Source of the DNA: Hyalella azteca
Lineage: Eukaryota; Arthropoda; Malacostraca; Amphipoda; Hyalellidae
Direction of reading: 5' to 3'
NCBI RefSeq assembly: GCF_000764305.2
Contig: NW_025932456.1
Coordinates: 248,001-312,000, forward strand
Length of the DNA: 64,000 bases
Shown here: in pieces, positions 36,725 through 49,894 of the stretch
Position numbering within the stretch: position 1 is the stretch's first letter
Layout of the letters: each line of letters begins with the position of its first letter
Position numbers and translations under genes: made by a program
The notes under the pieces: generated by a model
What the model saw: only the letters and a program-made list of their open reading frames with translations
Told to the model about the DNA's origin: nothing
The model's database searches: none

Positions 36725-39700
36725 TCACTGCGAATTAGCACGTCTCCCTCTCTGAGCGTCCTCCATGTTGCATGGATCTTCAATTCTTCTAAGCTGCGCT
36801 CGCTTGCTTTTTAATGCGACTCTCCCGCTCCCTCGCTTCGATTCGTGCGCAATTTTGCCGTGCTATTTTGTCCAATACTTTACTCTAATTCATTATCTTG
36901 TGTTCCTATCTTTTTGCGCGCTTTCGTTCTAAATATCGCTCTTTTCCCTCCCATCTCTGGAGCTTTTTAGAACCACTTCTTTGGCGCTTTTTTCTTGCTT
37001 CTAATTCAGTTGCGTTTTTACTGCAATTCCCCCTTGCGCTCTCCCTTGCATTAGTTATTTTGTTTGCCATTGCAATTATCGTCGTATTTGCTTATTCTCC
37101 CCTCTGGCGCTTTGTTCTGAGCAATATTTATACATCTTATGTTCCTATACTTTCTTGCCGACCAGCCTGAAGTTCTTCAAGAGCTTCTTGTACATGTCTT
37201 CTTTCTTCTCGGCAAACTTGCTATGTCTAATTATCCACTCGATGATTCTTACCCTCATCATCTGATGTTCATTTCACCCTCGTATTCTTCCCTCGCTTCC
37301 CTCCTTACATTCTCCCCTCGCCTCCCTCCTAACATTTCTTCTCTTCCAGCACTTTCTCTCGCCAACATCTTTTTCCTTCGTTTTTACATTCATTGGTGAA
37401 TGTTCTAGAAATGTTTTAGTAAAATTTTTGTGGCTCTAGGATTATTTTGTCACATCGGCCTTGCGTGTGGCTTATTACGAGCGATTGTTATACTTCTTGC
37501 GCGTAACCAACGAGTTGCTTAACAAGTAATAAAACAATTTTCATTTCACCTTTTAAGGACCCAATTTATTTCTCCGGGCACGAAATTTTTCCGATCCAGT
37601 CTACCTGTATCATATTCGGATATAATTGACACATTCATAATTTTCATATTACCATAGTGGAATTAATTAATTTCGCTTAAGAAATTAATACCGAAATTGG
37701 GTATCATGGAAATTTGCAAGTTAGAAAGGGTGAAATTTGCGTTGGTATTTGTGTTCGAAGAAAAATAGTTCTCGAAATTTAAACGTTGAATAATAATTTC
37801 AACTGCATTTGTATGCAAGACTTGTACTCTACCTTGCGTTTATAAAGATTTAATGAATTTAGCATTCTGACTATAGAATTGACTTTAGTATAAAGACTAA
37901 TGTAGTTATTAGAATTTTCATCTCAATAAGTCTGTATGGAACAATTTTTTATGAATTAGTAATACACTGCTTGTCACAGTCTATTCCCAGCTTGGACTTG
38001 TAGGCTTGGCCCAGTTTAAGGCTTGACTGAAGGCTTGACCCACCAGCCGTGCACCGCCAATTTTGTGCACCAATAAGCCTTGAATCCAACGACTTGGATC
38101 TCTCCGGACATCCACCAATCAGCCGTGAACCACTCGGCTTTGTCCTCCTCCGGCTTCGCATGGAACCTGCCACGTGCACCACCAGGCCGCGGATCGAATC
38201 TGACTTCCGGGCATCGTTAAATTACGGAATTTTACGTTCACCGCATCTAAAGTTAGGTTTCAGATAGCATAGTTCTGTTCCAAAATTTATCGTCCTTCGA
38301 CGAGTGGCCGTTCGACCGAGAGCTGGTTCGACTCACGGCCTAGATACGGATGGCTTGAAGTGCTGAAGGCTACGTTCCGGAAGGCAGGAATCATGATGGT
38401 CCATTACATCCAGGGCAGTTGTGGTCTCCGGCAGGCGACCCGTTTGATGCACAGTATATTTGTGTAGAATTTTGTTGTGTACATCTTAAATAATCTCGTA
38501 TATAAGAGTCACAGACAAGGTAATGATGGGCGAGGATAATTTAACTCGTGGAGTAAACATTTACATCTAATATGAAGAGATCATTGGAAAAATGAGCAAT
38601 GTGATACATTTTATAGATTTATTCGAGGCCTAAATCATGTAACAATTCTCGGTAACTCATCCCGTGCTCCCGACGGCTAAAGCACAGACATTATGACCGC
38701 GACGATGTTATGTATATCATGGGTATCAACGAGGCTACCGTATACCTAACGCATTCGAATGAATTGATTGTGGCAATTGAATTCATAACCAAATCGACAC
38801 AATTTCATTTTATAAAACAAAAGTTTCAAAAAGATGTAAAGATATCGAAAAATTCCCGGAAAAGAATGAAGAGGTCCAACCACTTGGATCTGCCTCTGCA
38901 ATTTTTTTTAACTGTTTTCACAAGGTTGCTTGGCCGGTCAATTGTCCTCTGATTTTAAGCCAATATTGTATAACGGATTTTTTAAACTTTCAACATAATT
39001 TCATCAGATCTACCACAGAGCTAGAATCTAACAATAGTTTATCATTTTTTTAATGCATTTTACTAAATCTAATAGCCTTGTTCAGACTTCTGCTTTCTGA
39101 AAATCAACTTTCACCGGCCTGAATGGGCAACCTCTTTACGCTTAACGAATTTCCTACTAACTTCGAATTTACCCAAATCGGGAAACTCTAATCCAAGCAA
39201 AACAGTGAGGTGTTTCCGAGCGCGATATTAGGAACGTTGCTTATTGTTACTTTCCATACTTCGGCCCTGTATCCCAAACTATGTTAAGAGAATTAAATTT
39301 TTTTTTCTGAAATACATCCCAAAAAGTAGTCTTCATATTTTGTTGGTAAACAATTTGAAATCGGTTCTTTCTTTAGGTACAAAGATATTCTCTCTTATCA
39401 AATGCGATCGTCTCTAGTTTATAAATACATGGTGCGCGATGGACACCAGCAAACCTTGGTATGACGTCACGCAATCTTCATTCTAGGATCGCAGAGCATT
39501 GAGGGAGAAGTTCTAGGACTGGCCATTTTCTATCGCGTCTTATTTGGATGTGCACTCCTACGCCGAGCAGTGTACCGTTCCAGTGTCCGATAGTAACTGA
39601 ATTTAGCTTCCATTTTCGGTGCTTCTGTTTTGCGTTTTTTAGACTCATTGTGTACTTTCAAACAATGGCCCAGTTTGAATGCCGCTTATTGCTTACATCC

Positions 39701-39890
39701 AAGTCGAATTGTGAATTGATAGGCTTTGCCTTTTTTCGCGGGGGGAAGGGGCATTGTTTTTTGTTTCTAAATTTAGGTCTAAATATATATTTTTTAATTT
39801 GGAGTGTACTATTTAATTGTTGTATTTATGTTCTAGAATCTTCGCACTGACGATAGAGATGGACTCAGCAACGTTTTCTATAAAGAGATG
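36725..39890. other. No recognisable gene or element
   Basis: Pyrimidine-rich up to about 37,380, then AT-rich. Small open frames such as 38,710-38,952 lack motifs. Confidence 0.4.
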
Positions 39891-39904
39891 ATTAACCCAT
39901 GAGC

Positions 39905-40268
39905 TTCCGTCCTTTCCTCTCCCCTTTCTTTCTCCTGGCTCTCCCTTTCGCCTTCTCTTTTCCCCATCCAGATCTTTCCTCTTTCCTCTATCTCCTGACC
40001 CCCTTTCCCCCCTCTCCCTCTCCCCTTGCTCTGACCCCCTCCGCCCCTCTCCCACCATCCGGTCCTGCTCGCGCTCCGGCAGCCGCGGGCCCAAAACAAG
40101 TTGCCATGGCAACACAGTCGGTACCTGTTACTGCTTGCCTGCCTCCTTCCTCCTGCCTCCTGCCTCCTGCCTCCTGCCTCTTGCTCTGCCTGCTTCCTGC
40201 CTCCTGCCTCTTGCTCTGCCTGCTTCCTGCCTCTTGCCTCTTGCCTACTGCCTCTTGCACTACCTGCA
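39905..40268. repeat. Polypyrimidine tract with TGCCTCC-type minisatellite
   Basis: 39,905-40,065 is a long C/T-rich tract. From 40,130 a 7-bp motif TGCCTCC builds higher-order units that include TCTTGCTCTGCCTGCTTCC. Minus-strand frames through it read as Arg/Gln/Glu-rich low-complexity peptides and are not called as genes. Confidence 0.85.
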
Positions 40269-40269
40269 T

Positions 40270-41305
40270 CCTCCTGTAGTAGATGATACCTCACCCACTA
40301 CCAGTGCTCCTTGATCTGCTAACGTATAATTATTTATATAGTATTTATCTTATTTCCATTGATTTTTGGCACGGTATGTTGTATGTAGACTCGGGATTTT
40401 TCAGCTCAATGCTCGGAGATGTTCAAACTTAATATTAGGTCGACATGCATAAAAAATGTTGAAGGTAAATAAAATGTTGAACTCAAATACCGTAGAGTTT
40501 CCGAATTGGTCTCAATTGCTTAAAGCTGACGGGAGTAGTTTTCCAACACAACGTCTAATCTAATCGTGCATCTTCTGTAGGACGTCACTGCTTGTTAGTG
40601 AGTCATATTGACCATGAGATCCAATAACGTTTTAAAGTGTTTTTTTTTCCAGAATTGAAACATTTATCTTTTTCCTGCCAACTTGCATGCGCGGTTGAAC
40701 GAAGAGATATTTTTGCCCCGCTCCTGTAATAAGAATTTTTGTGTGCACAATTGCAAAACTAAATTAAATCTAATAACTAATTTGCATGATCAAAAATTCT
40801 TTCATTATTATTGGAATTCTAAGTAATTTTTGGTGATGAGTCGCAGGTTTTGGACTTGAATCCTGCGAAAGAATTCTGCGCCAGCCAAAAATTGGAAATC
40901 CGCTTGCTCGCTGTAATTGCAGAGTGCAGCATAACTTGCTATGAATGTTGTCACATGTTTTATTGAACATAATAGTTAATAAATAAACAGAACTATTGAT
41001 TGCCAGTACGGCAACTTGCAGCAGTAAAATAGAAGCAGTTGCTGCCTAGTTCTGTTCTGCCAGACACAAACTGACGTACGGGCATCTACCCCTCATCATA
41101 AACTCTGCCGCCATGCTGCCAGATGAGTGTCTCGTCAAACAATCTAAAACAACTTACTAAACTTGACTTCATTCTCAATAAAATCAACTGCAATGACTGC
41201 TTTACATATAACAATAATAGTGAAGTCAGCCGTGACAACAGTAATTAATTTTGCTTTATTAACAGTGGAAATCGGCCAAATCAATTGAAATTTTCTATTC
41301 GGACT
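40270..41305. other. No recognisable gene or element
   Basis: AT-rich. A CGCAGG...CCTGCG inverted pair at 40,842-40,867 resembles a tRNA T-arm, but no full tRNA can be folded around it by eye. Confidence 0.4.
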
Positions 41306-41307
41306 AT

Positions 41308-41461
41308 CAGCATCAGCATCGCCAGCAACAGCAGAGCTATCAGCAGCAGCAGCAGCACCAGCAGCAGCAGCACCAGCATCAGCAGCAGCAGCAGCACCAG
41401 CATCAGCAGACAGCAGCAGCAGCAGCAGCAGCAGCAGCACCAGCAGCACCAGCCGCAGCAG

Positions 41462-41499
<38 letters not shown>

Positions 41500-41503
41500 A
41501 CAG
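41308..41503. repeat. CAG/CAC trinucleotide array
   Basis: About 190 bp of CAG triplets interrupted by CAC, CAT and CCG. A one-base slip near 41,410 (CAGACAGCAG) turns the plus frame from Ser-rich to Gln-rich. A 97-codon frame (41,285-41,578) crosses it; there is no independent sign that it is translated. Confidence 0.93.
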
Positions 41504-41617
41504 GCTCCTCCCCCAACACGTGACGCACCGCAGCCTCGCAGTCGTCGCGCGGCGTGGGTTCAGCAGCCGCCGCACTGAGGCACGTGGAGCTGCCCTGAGC
41601 GCTGCACCCGCGCCGCC

Positions 41618-41722
41618 TGCCTTCCCTTCATGTGAAGGCAATCTTTGGAGTCCCTTCAGTAGAAGGCATTCATTGCCTTCCCTTCAGTAGAAGGCATTCC
41701 TTGGAGTCCCTCAGGAGAAGAC
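41618..41722. repeat. Short tandem duplication (CCCTTCAGTAGAAGGCATTC)
   Basis: The motif occurs at about 41,653 and 41,681, with a diverged copy to the left containing CCCTTCATGTGAAGGCAATC. Confidence 0.85.
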
Positions 41723-41724
41723 CT

Positions 41725-43055
41725 GCCCTGCCTCCACCTGACCCTGCCTCCACTCCTAGTGGCGCTCGCAACTCTTGATGACACGAGACACAAACGTGGC
41801 ATATACGATGTTATTATTCAGAAAATTCAAAACAACTCTATATACCTTCTTAAAGAACAAAGATTAATCATTATGTTAATGAAAGAAAGACTTGAAATGA
41901 TATTTCATGTAACATTGAAGTAAAATTTATTAAATTTACCCCCTGAGCTTCACTGAACCTCAATTAATCGACTTGAGAACTTATTGCACCCGAACGATCT
42001 TTTCCCTAAATTCCGCGATTATGGGAGAATAACCAAATCGAAAGTTGGAAAATTTCATAATTCCAGCATGCATAATTCGTATTAAAAGTAGTTTAAACCA
42101 ATGTGCAACACTCTCATAATTCTAAACTGATCGGTAAATGATTTAAAATAAGTGACTTGTTAGAGGGACAGCCGAGGGTGAGGTATGGCGCCCCTCCCTC
42201 GCTGGCTCAGCTCCTGCCGCTGCCGCAGTCAACGTTTTATTCAATGGCGGTCAGCGACCGAGTGAGGTCATCACGCTCCTTATTATCTGCCGTGGTCGGG
42301 ATAAGCAAATAATTTGTGTGTGTTTCATCTCAGAACTTTCTGAACGTGAGTGCTTCAGTCGTGTCTTCAGTCGTGAGTGTTCTACCAGAGACGCTTCTCT
42401 TCATGTTTTGTATCGCCTCCGTGAGTAATAAACTCAACGAAGCGTAAAGAATATCATTGTCTATTTTGAATGCCATTCAAATGTACATTTAGTATTCGAG
42501 TCAATATCAAGATTTTGTAAATGATACAAATTAAGAGAAATTTTAGAACGTCTGTATGACATCTTCTAGCTCCAGTTGGCCCGTATGATGTAACTTCATG
42601 TTACTAACATTATGTTTCAAGTGTAATTTCATTGTTGCTGATTATCGTATTAGAAAAAGTATTTATAACTGTCATGAATTCAATATTTTACCTCATGATT
42701 GGTAAAGACACTTATTGAGTTTAGCCTTCGCGGATCATATATACAGCGTTGGGCAGTTTATCAGTAAACTGAAAATTATCCATCTGTATGTGCAGCAAAA
42801 TATTGAGATGGATTGTGAGAACCTTGATGAGAGAAGAAAACCTTACCATTTCTCATGGTATCTTATTTTCTATGAATGAAATGGCAATTGGTAACATGAA
42901 CCCAAATTGATATGTTTTGTAATTACGGTTTAGGTTGCACGTGCCAGAGTTTAAGGCTGATGTGCAATGCATTCATAACGTATTTATCGCAAGCCACAGG
43001 CGCCCTTCTTTCAGCTTATTTATTTGTTCAAAATTTAATTCTGGTTCCTTAATAT
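41725..43055. other. No recognisable gene; GC-rich patch
   Basis: Around 42,170-42,430 the DNA is richer in GC and CpG, with several GTGAG motifs. It could be an untranslated exon or promoter, but no feature proves this. Confidence 0.35.
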
Positions 43056-43059
43056 CGGG

Positions 43060-43313
43060 CATCACTTGCTGTTCTTTGCATTACTTGCTGTTCTTTGCAT
43101 CACTTGCTGTTCTTTGCATTACTTGCTGTTCTTTACATTACTTGCTGTTCTTCGCATTACTTGCTGTTCTTTGCATTACTTGCTGTTCTTTGCATTACTT
43201 GCTGTTCTTTGCATTACTTGCTGTTCTTCGCATTACTTGCTGTTCTTTGCATTACTTGCTGTTCTTTGCATTACTTGCAGTTCTTCGCATTACTTGCTGT
43301 TCTTCGCATTACT
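43060..43313. repeat. 19-bp minisatellite, about 13 copies
   Basis: CATTACTTGCTGTTCTTTG is repeated with few changes. Having no stop in any plus-strand phase, it creates three overlapping Leu/Cys-rich open frames. Confidence 0.96.
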
Positions 43314-43424
43314 TCAGAGTTCAGAAGGAAGTGAGATTATCTTCAGCTAGGCAACATGTATTCAAATTATATGTGTGTCTAATATTGTTTCAATATTCGC
43401 TGGTATAAAATATATACTTTTGCA

Positions 43425-43700
43425 TTGCATTTCGGCGAATATCTCTTAAAATATTTTCATGTCCAATTCACTGCCATGATAATGCACAGTGTATCTCTAC
43501 CAATATTCCTATAGCCAATTCTTTGCCTTGCTTAGGTATTATATCTATCCGCAAATATTCCCATGACCGATTCATATAGCAGGTATTATAATAGGCGCAT
43601 CTCTGAATTCTATAAATATTCCAATTGCCAATTCATTGCAATGGAAAGATGTATCTCTGTTAATATTCCTATGACCTATTCATTGCAATTATTCTGAATG
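43425..43700. repeat. Degenerate long-unit tandem repeat
   Basis: About four diverged units sharing ATATTCC(T/C)AT(A/G)(G/A)CC and AATTCATTGC or close variants, 60-80 bp apart. Confidence 0.65.
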
Positions 43701-43719
43701 GCGCTCTTGGATCTTACCT

Positions 43720-46700
43720 CTTGTCAGATTGGCCGCTGCGACGTTATAGCGCACTTGAGTCTCGTTGGACGATAGTTTACGTATGATTATAAACTTCAGG
43801 ATTATTTTGCAGGATTTACCGCTCTAGTCATGCAAGTGCTCTTAAAATTGTAGTTGTTTTCTTCATTTTATTATATTTTCTTAACTTCATTTTATTATAT
43901 TTTCTTAAACGTAAAATTACATGGAGGATCAGCAATCATAAAGAGACTGATTAGTTATTGGTGATTCAGAAACAAATGTATCTCAAATACTCCTCTTTCA
44001 GATCAACATATATTATATCAGGTGCTGATTTTCAACTAGGAAAAAAAAATAATCTAAATGGTCGAAGCTTTTTCGAGTTCATAGAAGTTCGGTGAAAATA
44101 AATTTTGCGAGGTTGTAGCCATGCTCAAGCTGTTCGATGAAGGTAAGTATTGAGGGCGTGAAAATTTTCCTTTCATTAGAAGACTAAAACAATTAGACTT
44201 AATCGATGTTGTGTCTGTGATATTTGAGCAATAATAATACCTTGATGACATTGTCATCTGTTAGTTGACTGAATGTTTATATTCATTAATTCTACGGCAA
44301 AATATTCATATTCTCGAATGCCTTCTTTTCATAAAAATAATACGAGTTTATCAGGAAAGCATTTCTGTGGTTATGAAAAGATCGCTGGTATGACGACAGT
44401 AAAGTTCGATCGTCTTCCGCAAATTTCTCGAGTCGGGGCGTCGGGGCAACACGATGCTCTGAAGCACAGTTCGTCTCAATGGAAAACTGTCATGACGGCT
44501 TCAACACGTAATTGTGTTACGATTCTTGTGCAGGGGCTCGAAAATAATAACAGTCACAAATTTAATTGTAAGAGTATTTCTGTCTTTAGAACATTAGATG
44601 CCAATTGAAGGCTTGTGGGTTCTAAAATCGGATAAATGGAACTCAATTTATTCGATGAGGTCTCACATGTACGCACTGCAAACGCTGCTCTCACGAAGCC
44701 CAAAAAAAATTAAGGCATCGTAATTAATTGCTGTGTTTGACTATTGGACTGTTTTTTTCTTGGCTATTTCTTGAGCCAAGAATTGCGATGGAGTTACAAT
44801 GTATACGGCAACTATGGAATATTAGTTTAGTTCAAATTAAGATAATACGGTTTCCGCTGCACCAACCTCCCGAAAGTTAACATCTTCTTAACCTCCTCTA
44901 AATTAAGAGTAATTGTACGTTAGTTTGAATTACAGGTAAACTTTTACGTCTTTAGAGCAGTAAATGCCCAATTATGTGTAACATATGCTGCACTGCGCAA
45001 ATTATTTTCATTTCAGAAAGGATGGACTCATTCGTGAATTTTTCAACATATTTTTATTATGCCGTGTGTGCATACAATGAGTCTCTTCTAGACACCGACG
45101 CCTTCTCTCCTTGACTTCTTCTGGGCAAATTATTGACTGGAAAGATTAATTTAAATATATGTGTAAATATTGGTCCCCTCATAAGTGTGTGAAACTTTGA
45201 GTCCAGTGTCAAGATTCAGTGACATGAGACTGCCAGAGATTCATTATTTGATTCCCGTTCATAATGCCAAGATGTATGAACGACAGTAAATGTAGGTGCT
45301 CAATAGAGTCAAAGGCTTCTGGTAATTCCGTTTGCCATTCACTACTAGGCTCGGCTTAATCTCAAGGTGAATTAAAATGACGAATGTCAGTGCTTCTTAT
45401 TGGAAAATTTGATTACAGAGTATAAATCAATCTTGTAGGCGGCGATATCCATAAACTTTGGAAATTGTACAGCGGATCAATTTCTAAAAGGCCTCTAGTT
45501 AGAGGGAAGGCGTCCGGAACTGAGATTGTCAGCTATAGTTCAAGTTAAAGATCAAGATTGAGATCTACTGCCTCTGTGCTTACAATTAAAACGTTGGCTA
45601 CGCTTACAATTGAAGGATGTAACAGCTTGAACATATATTATAGGACGCACATCCAAGCGGGATACCAATACCCATCCCCCACGAGCACAATCAAGCTTTC
45701 TTGCCGCCATCACAAGCCGCGAACACGTTTTCAAATTTTGTTTTGCGTATATATTTTAAACTTTGTTTGATAGCCACTTTCTTTAACACAATACATAATC
45801 CTGCAAGCTTTCAAATCATGGAGACCCAAGTTTAAATTGAAAAAATTCATTTATCGATGCTAACTTTTCCTAATTTTTGAGTTGCTTGAATGACACCAAA
45901 TTGGCGCCTTTTCAAACGAAAATCCAAAGCTTTTTTTTGGAGCATTGAAGCCGCTATTTGGCCGTAAGTTGACCTCACTTTTGTTATTAAAATTCATCTC
46001 AAGTAAGACGTAATTTTCTATTGTAGGCAGGGCTCGCGTATTTTTAAGTTTTTTAAATATCAACATATTAACGTTTTTTACAAACAGGGTTCAGTGAACA
46101 TCGTGAATTTTTGCATTAATTGAAATTGTTTATAAAATCGGATGTTTTTTGATGTTTGTACATAGATTTTGGAAGTTTTTATATGATCCTCAAATTAAAA
46201 AAGCATTTATATTTTGAACTAGTCCTCCGCTAAATGCAAATCAAGGCTTGCATCGTTATCGTTTTGGAACTTTACCTCACACCGATAATGGGCGTGTTAC
46301 TAATATGAACTCCTGTTCCGGTGTCTATGTAAATTCTTTAACCGCTGAAATAGCAAGTGATGCTTTTTTACGATTAATTTAGTTGGAAAAATACGAGAAG
46401 ATTCGCACGAAGATTTAATGGACTAATTTCAGATGTGAGGTATTTCAGCTGTGGAGCCCTGGAAGTGTGTGCTTATTTCTGCTGTTGTGCGCTCTGGGCA
46501 ATAGTTGCGTTGCATTTAGCATCAGAATCCGTATAAAGGTCGTTGTTACAGTATTTGTTTTTTTTTTATGTTCTGCTCTGTCGTAAAGTTCAAACTTTAA
46601 GCACGTGAGGAATAAGATTGACCTCATGTTTTGATAATAATAAGCGACAAGAAATCCTAAAAGAATCATGAAACACGAACGTTGATGAAGAACATATATG

Positions 46701-46855
46701 GATCAGATATTCTCATTGAGAGAGAACTGATGAGTTTCAATGCATCGAAAGCCCCGACTTCACTTATCGAACAAGAAGAGTCAAGCGCAAAAAAATGAAC
46801 CTCGTATGACGTCTACACTTGACCAGCATAAAGATTATTTTTATTTGAGCTCGTC
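43720..46855. other. No recognisable gene or element
   Basis: AT-rich. A 23-bp duplication (TTCATTTTATTATATTTTCT) lies near 43,863-43,910. A 111-codon plus frame at 44,273-44,608 has no recognisable motif. Confidence 0.4.
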
Positions 46856-46856
46856 G

Positions 46857-47005
46857 TTGTGCGGGAGCTCGTCGTGACGTGGAGTGCAGGCTGGAGCTGT
46901 TAGACGTCGCTGCAGGCAGTGCGGGAGCTCGTCGTGACGTGGAGTGCAGGCTGGAGCTCAGTTAGACGTCGCTGCAGGCAGTGCGGGAGCTCGTCGTGAC
47001 GTGTA
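46857..47005. repeat. GC-rich 60/62-bp tandem repeat
   Basis: GTGCGGGAGCTCGTCGTGAC starts at 46,859, 46,919 and 46,979. The first two units are 60 bp long and the second carries a small insertion near its end. CpG-rich sequence continues to about 47,095. Confidence 0.93.
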
Positions 47006-47099
47006 AGCGTCGCGGCAGCAGCGTGCGGCTGAAGCGCGCCGGGCGGAGGCCGCGATCGCGTTGCAATGGCCGCAGGCTCTGCGCCGTTGCTCCGGCATA

Positions 47100-49305
47100 T
47101 TGAAATGAAATTTTAATACGTTACGAACTGCTTGTTGTGCTACTCAAACATGCGTGTAATGCTGCTCAGAACATGTTGCTGTGCTACTTGAATATGCTTT
47201 TATGCCACTCCACGTGAAATCGATACGCAGCTAAAATTCATTCTCGTAAATTTAATAGCAAAACTCTTGGCGGATATTGAAGATTTCGAGACAATATCGG
47301 TAGATGACGGCCATTTTAAAATGATCATTAGGTATTTTTGATACCTCAAGGCGATCTCAGTCGCTAAAGTCGAGCTATAAATGTTGCGGCACTTTACGAG
47401 TCTAACAATAAAAATTTCAAATGATGCAAATGATGTTTAGTCAATGACATCTGAAACATCATCCCGCACACATCATCCCTCAGCATCCAGAATTAGACAC
47501 AATCTAGCATCATTACGCACGAAATACAATCCAAACTGCGGATTTGCTCGCGATTTTTTTTTTATTAAAATGAAAACTATTCTGATTTTTTAATTTTTTT
47601 TATTTGCAAAGTAAATGTTCGTAAGAAAGCAAGAACTTGGGTCGTTCGAGTACATCAAAATATTAACAAAGAGCGAACATCAAAAGTTTTGCTAATTTCG
47701 ATAAAAATATCTCTACCCTTGCTAGGACGCACGTTACATTTATATTTTGGTAAATAGTTCATATTTATGATCCAATTTGATTTTCTGATGGATCCGGTAT
47801 ACTTCTTTTTGTATTTAGCAGGTATATACTCACTTATGTAGCTTGGTTTCTCTTTGTATCCAAGTTGGTACATCTTTTGGAATTTTATTATACTCTCTTT
47901 TGCATTTAGCCATGTTCCTCAATTCTAGTACAGATGATTCTCATATCGTGCACAGTTTAGCTTATTTTTAGCTTCTTCTTCTTCTTATTCTGTCGGTCCG
48001 TTGCGCCCAGGCTTGAATTTAGCTGAGATCTAAACACGTGTGGCAAGCGTTCAAGGATGTACTTCCTCAAAAAATTTTTAGTAGAAGCATCGAGCAGCAG
48101 CAGATATTTCAACAATGCGAATAAGTTGCAGGTGACACAATGCACATTTGATAATTACTGATTATTATAATTGAATTTTCAACCAAAAATTAAACTCTAA
48201 TAATACAAGTTAATCTATGAAGCTTATTTAAATTAGTTGTTTTACATGTTATTATTATGTCTGCATGGTAGGGAGACTGTTTACACCATTCGACGAACGA
48301 GAAAAGACGAAGCAAAAGAATTATTTCGTCATCACAATCGCGCTGTATCATCAAAATCAAATTTACTACTATTGATATTGACTCAAAATTATGAATAATT
48401 ATTCTCGTGTTTACACTCGTGAACATTTTATTCTTTCATATTTTCAAATGCATGCCACAGAATTGTTTTTTTACTGCGTTCCAAAACTAATTGCATGACA
48501 TAACTTAAATTAACCAAGCTAGGATTTACGGTTAATCACTTCATTCGAATTGACCCGCATGAAAATATTGCAATAATTAATACGATGTAAATAATTTCTT
48601 TCCCCAAACCTGACCCGCGGGCATGAGCAGCAATATTCATGAACTCATTGCCTGTAATATTTGTTTGAGATGCCGAGGACAAACAAACTTTAAGAGGAGG
48701 TTAATCATTCGACATGGAGCGGCAATGCATCAAATGATGCGCACGAAGCTGAAACGCATTCTTATTTTCATAGTCCAGCGCCGCAAGCCATTCCTCAAAG
48801 GCAAACCTACTAACTTTTTAATGCTTTTTATCCTAAAAATCTGATGTAGGCCTCTTACTAATTCAGGGGATCCAGGATGAGTTTTTGTCGGTCCGGGTTC
48901 TCTGATCCCTGTAAAGGAAATATATTAAAAATCGACAATACTGTGAGGTTTTTCTTCCAGCCATTATAATGCTCGCAAGATTCCCTTTCGACAATTTTTT
49001 TATTCTAGCTCAGTGAACTTTTTGGTTTTGTTTTGCGACCTACCTTCGCGAAAAGGCTTTTTCGAGCACGTTTGATGCTGCACAAAAGTTTCATGTATTT
49101 TTTATATACATTCGATACCTTGGACGACTTGGACGTCTGTGGAGCCTTGTATTAGAAAGTCACTTTTGCGCGCCTCAAAAACAATTTTCTTTCCACGAAA
49201 TGCATTGCTTCATTAACATTTATCTGTAATGCATGGATTAGAGACGAAAATCGAGCATTGACTGCTGCTGTGATTTTGCTCCTGACACTTTTAATGACAT
49301 ACCTA
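47100..49305. other. No recognisable gene or element
   Basis: AT-rich with only short frames. No motif was found. Confidence 0.45.
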
Positions 49306-49308
49306 CCT

Positions 49309-49402
49309 GGGCTTGTTACTGCGCTGGTGACAGTTTTGGTGGGCTTGTTACTGCGCTGGTGACAGTTTTGGTGGGCTTGTTACTGCGCTGGTGACAGTTT
49401 TT
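49309..49402. repeat. 32-bp tandem repeat, three copies
   Basis: GGGCTTGTTACTGCGCTGGT plus GACAGTTTTGGT begins at 49,309, 49,341 and 49,373 with near-perfect identity. It has the same unit length as the large array at 12,857 but an unrelated sequence. Confidence 0.95.
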
Positions 49403-49805
49403 CTTGTTGGACTGCGGAATTTGTACATCGAGTAAAAATTCTAATCTCCAAAATTGTTCATTAGCCTATTTCTCTTCAGTGTCTTGCAGTTGCTATAATT
49501 GCTAGCTCTCAATATTCGTCGCCGTTGATTAATAAAAGTTATGTGAGTGTCAGACGAGTGGCTTCATTGCCGTATTAAAAATCTAAAACAATTCTTTACT
49601 TTTTTTTATTGTCAGGTGATGTGAAATTTTGGATCGAATTCTGCATTTGATCACCAAGAAATTTTTTGTCAAAAAAGTTAATCACAATAATTTAAATAAT
49701 TTAAATAATTTCATAAATACAATCCATTGGACATATCTTGCCCATGTTAGGTATTAGCCCGCGATAACTTACTCATTTCCTGTATTAGGTCGAGAATTAA
49801 TTTTT

Positions 49806-49890
49806 TAAAGTTTTGTAATTTTAAAAAGTTTTGTATTTTCCAAAAGTTTTGTAATTTTCAAAAGTTTCGTAATTTTCAAAAATTTAATAA
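49806..49890. repeat. 18-19 bp AT-rich tandem repeat
   Basis: AAAAGTTTTGTAATTTTC is repeated about five times with drift. Confidence 0.88.
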
Positions 49891-49894
49891 TTTT

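Noticed and set aside
39878..40294. Arg/Gln/Glu-rich minus-strand frame of 138 codons
   Set aside because: A translation of a polypyrimidine tract and the TGCCTCC repeat; low complexity only.
40842..40867. tRNA-like T-arm (CGCAGG...CCTGCG)
   Set aside because: The loop is too long, and no acceptor, D or anticodon arms can be placed around it. A tRNA-derived SINE remains possible but unsupported.
41144..41641. Minus-strand frame of 165 codons with a Leu/Ala core
   Set aside because: The Leu and Ala runs are the antisense of the CAG array, and the opposite strand is equally open.
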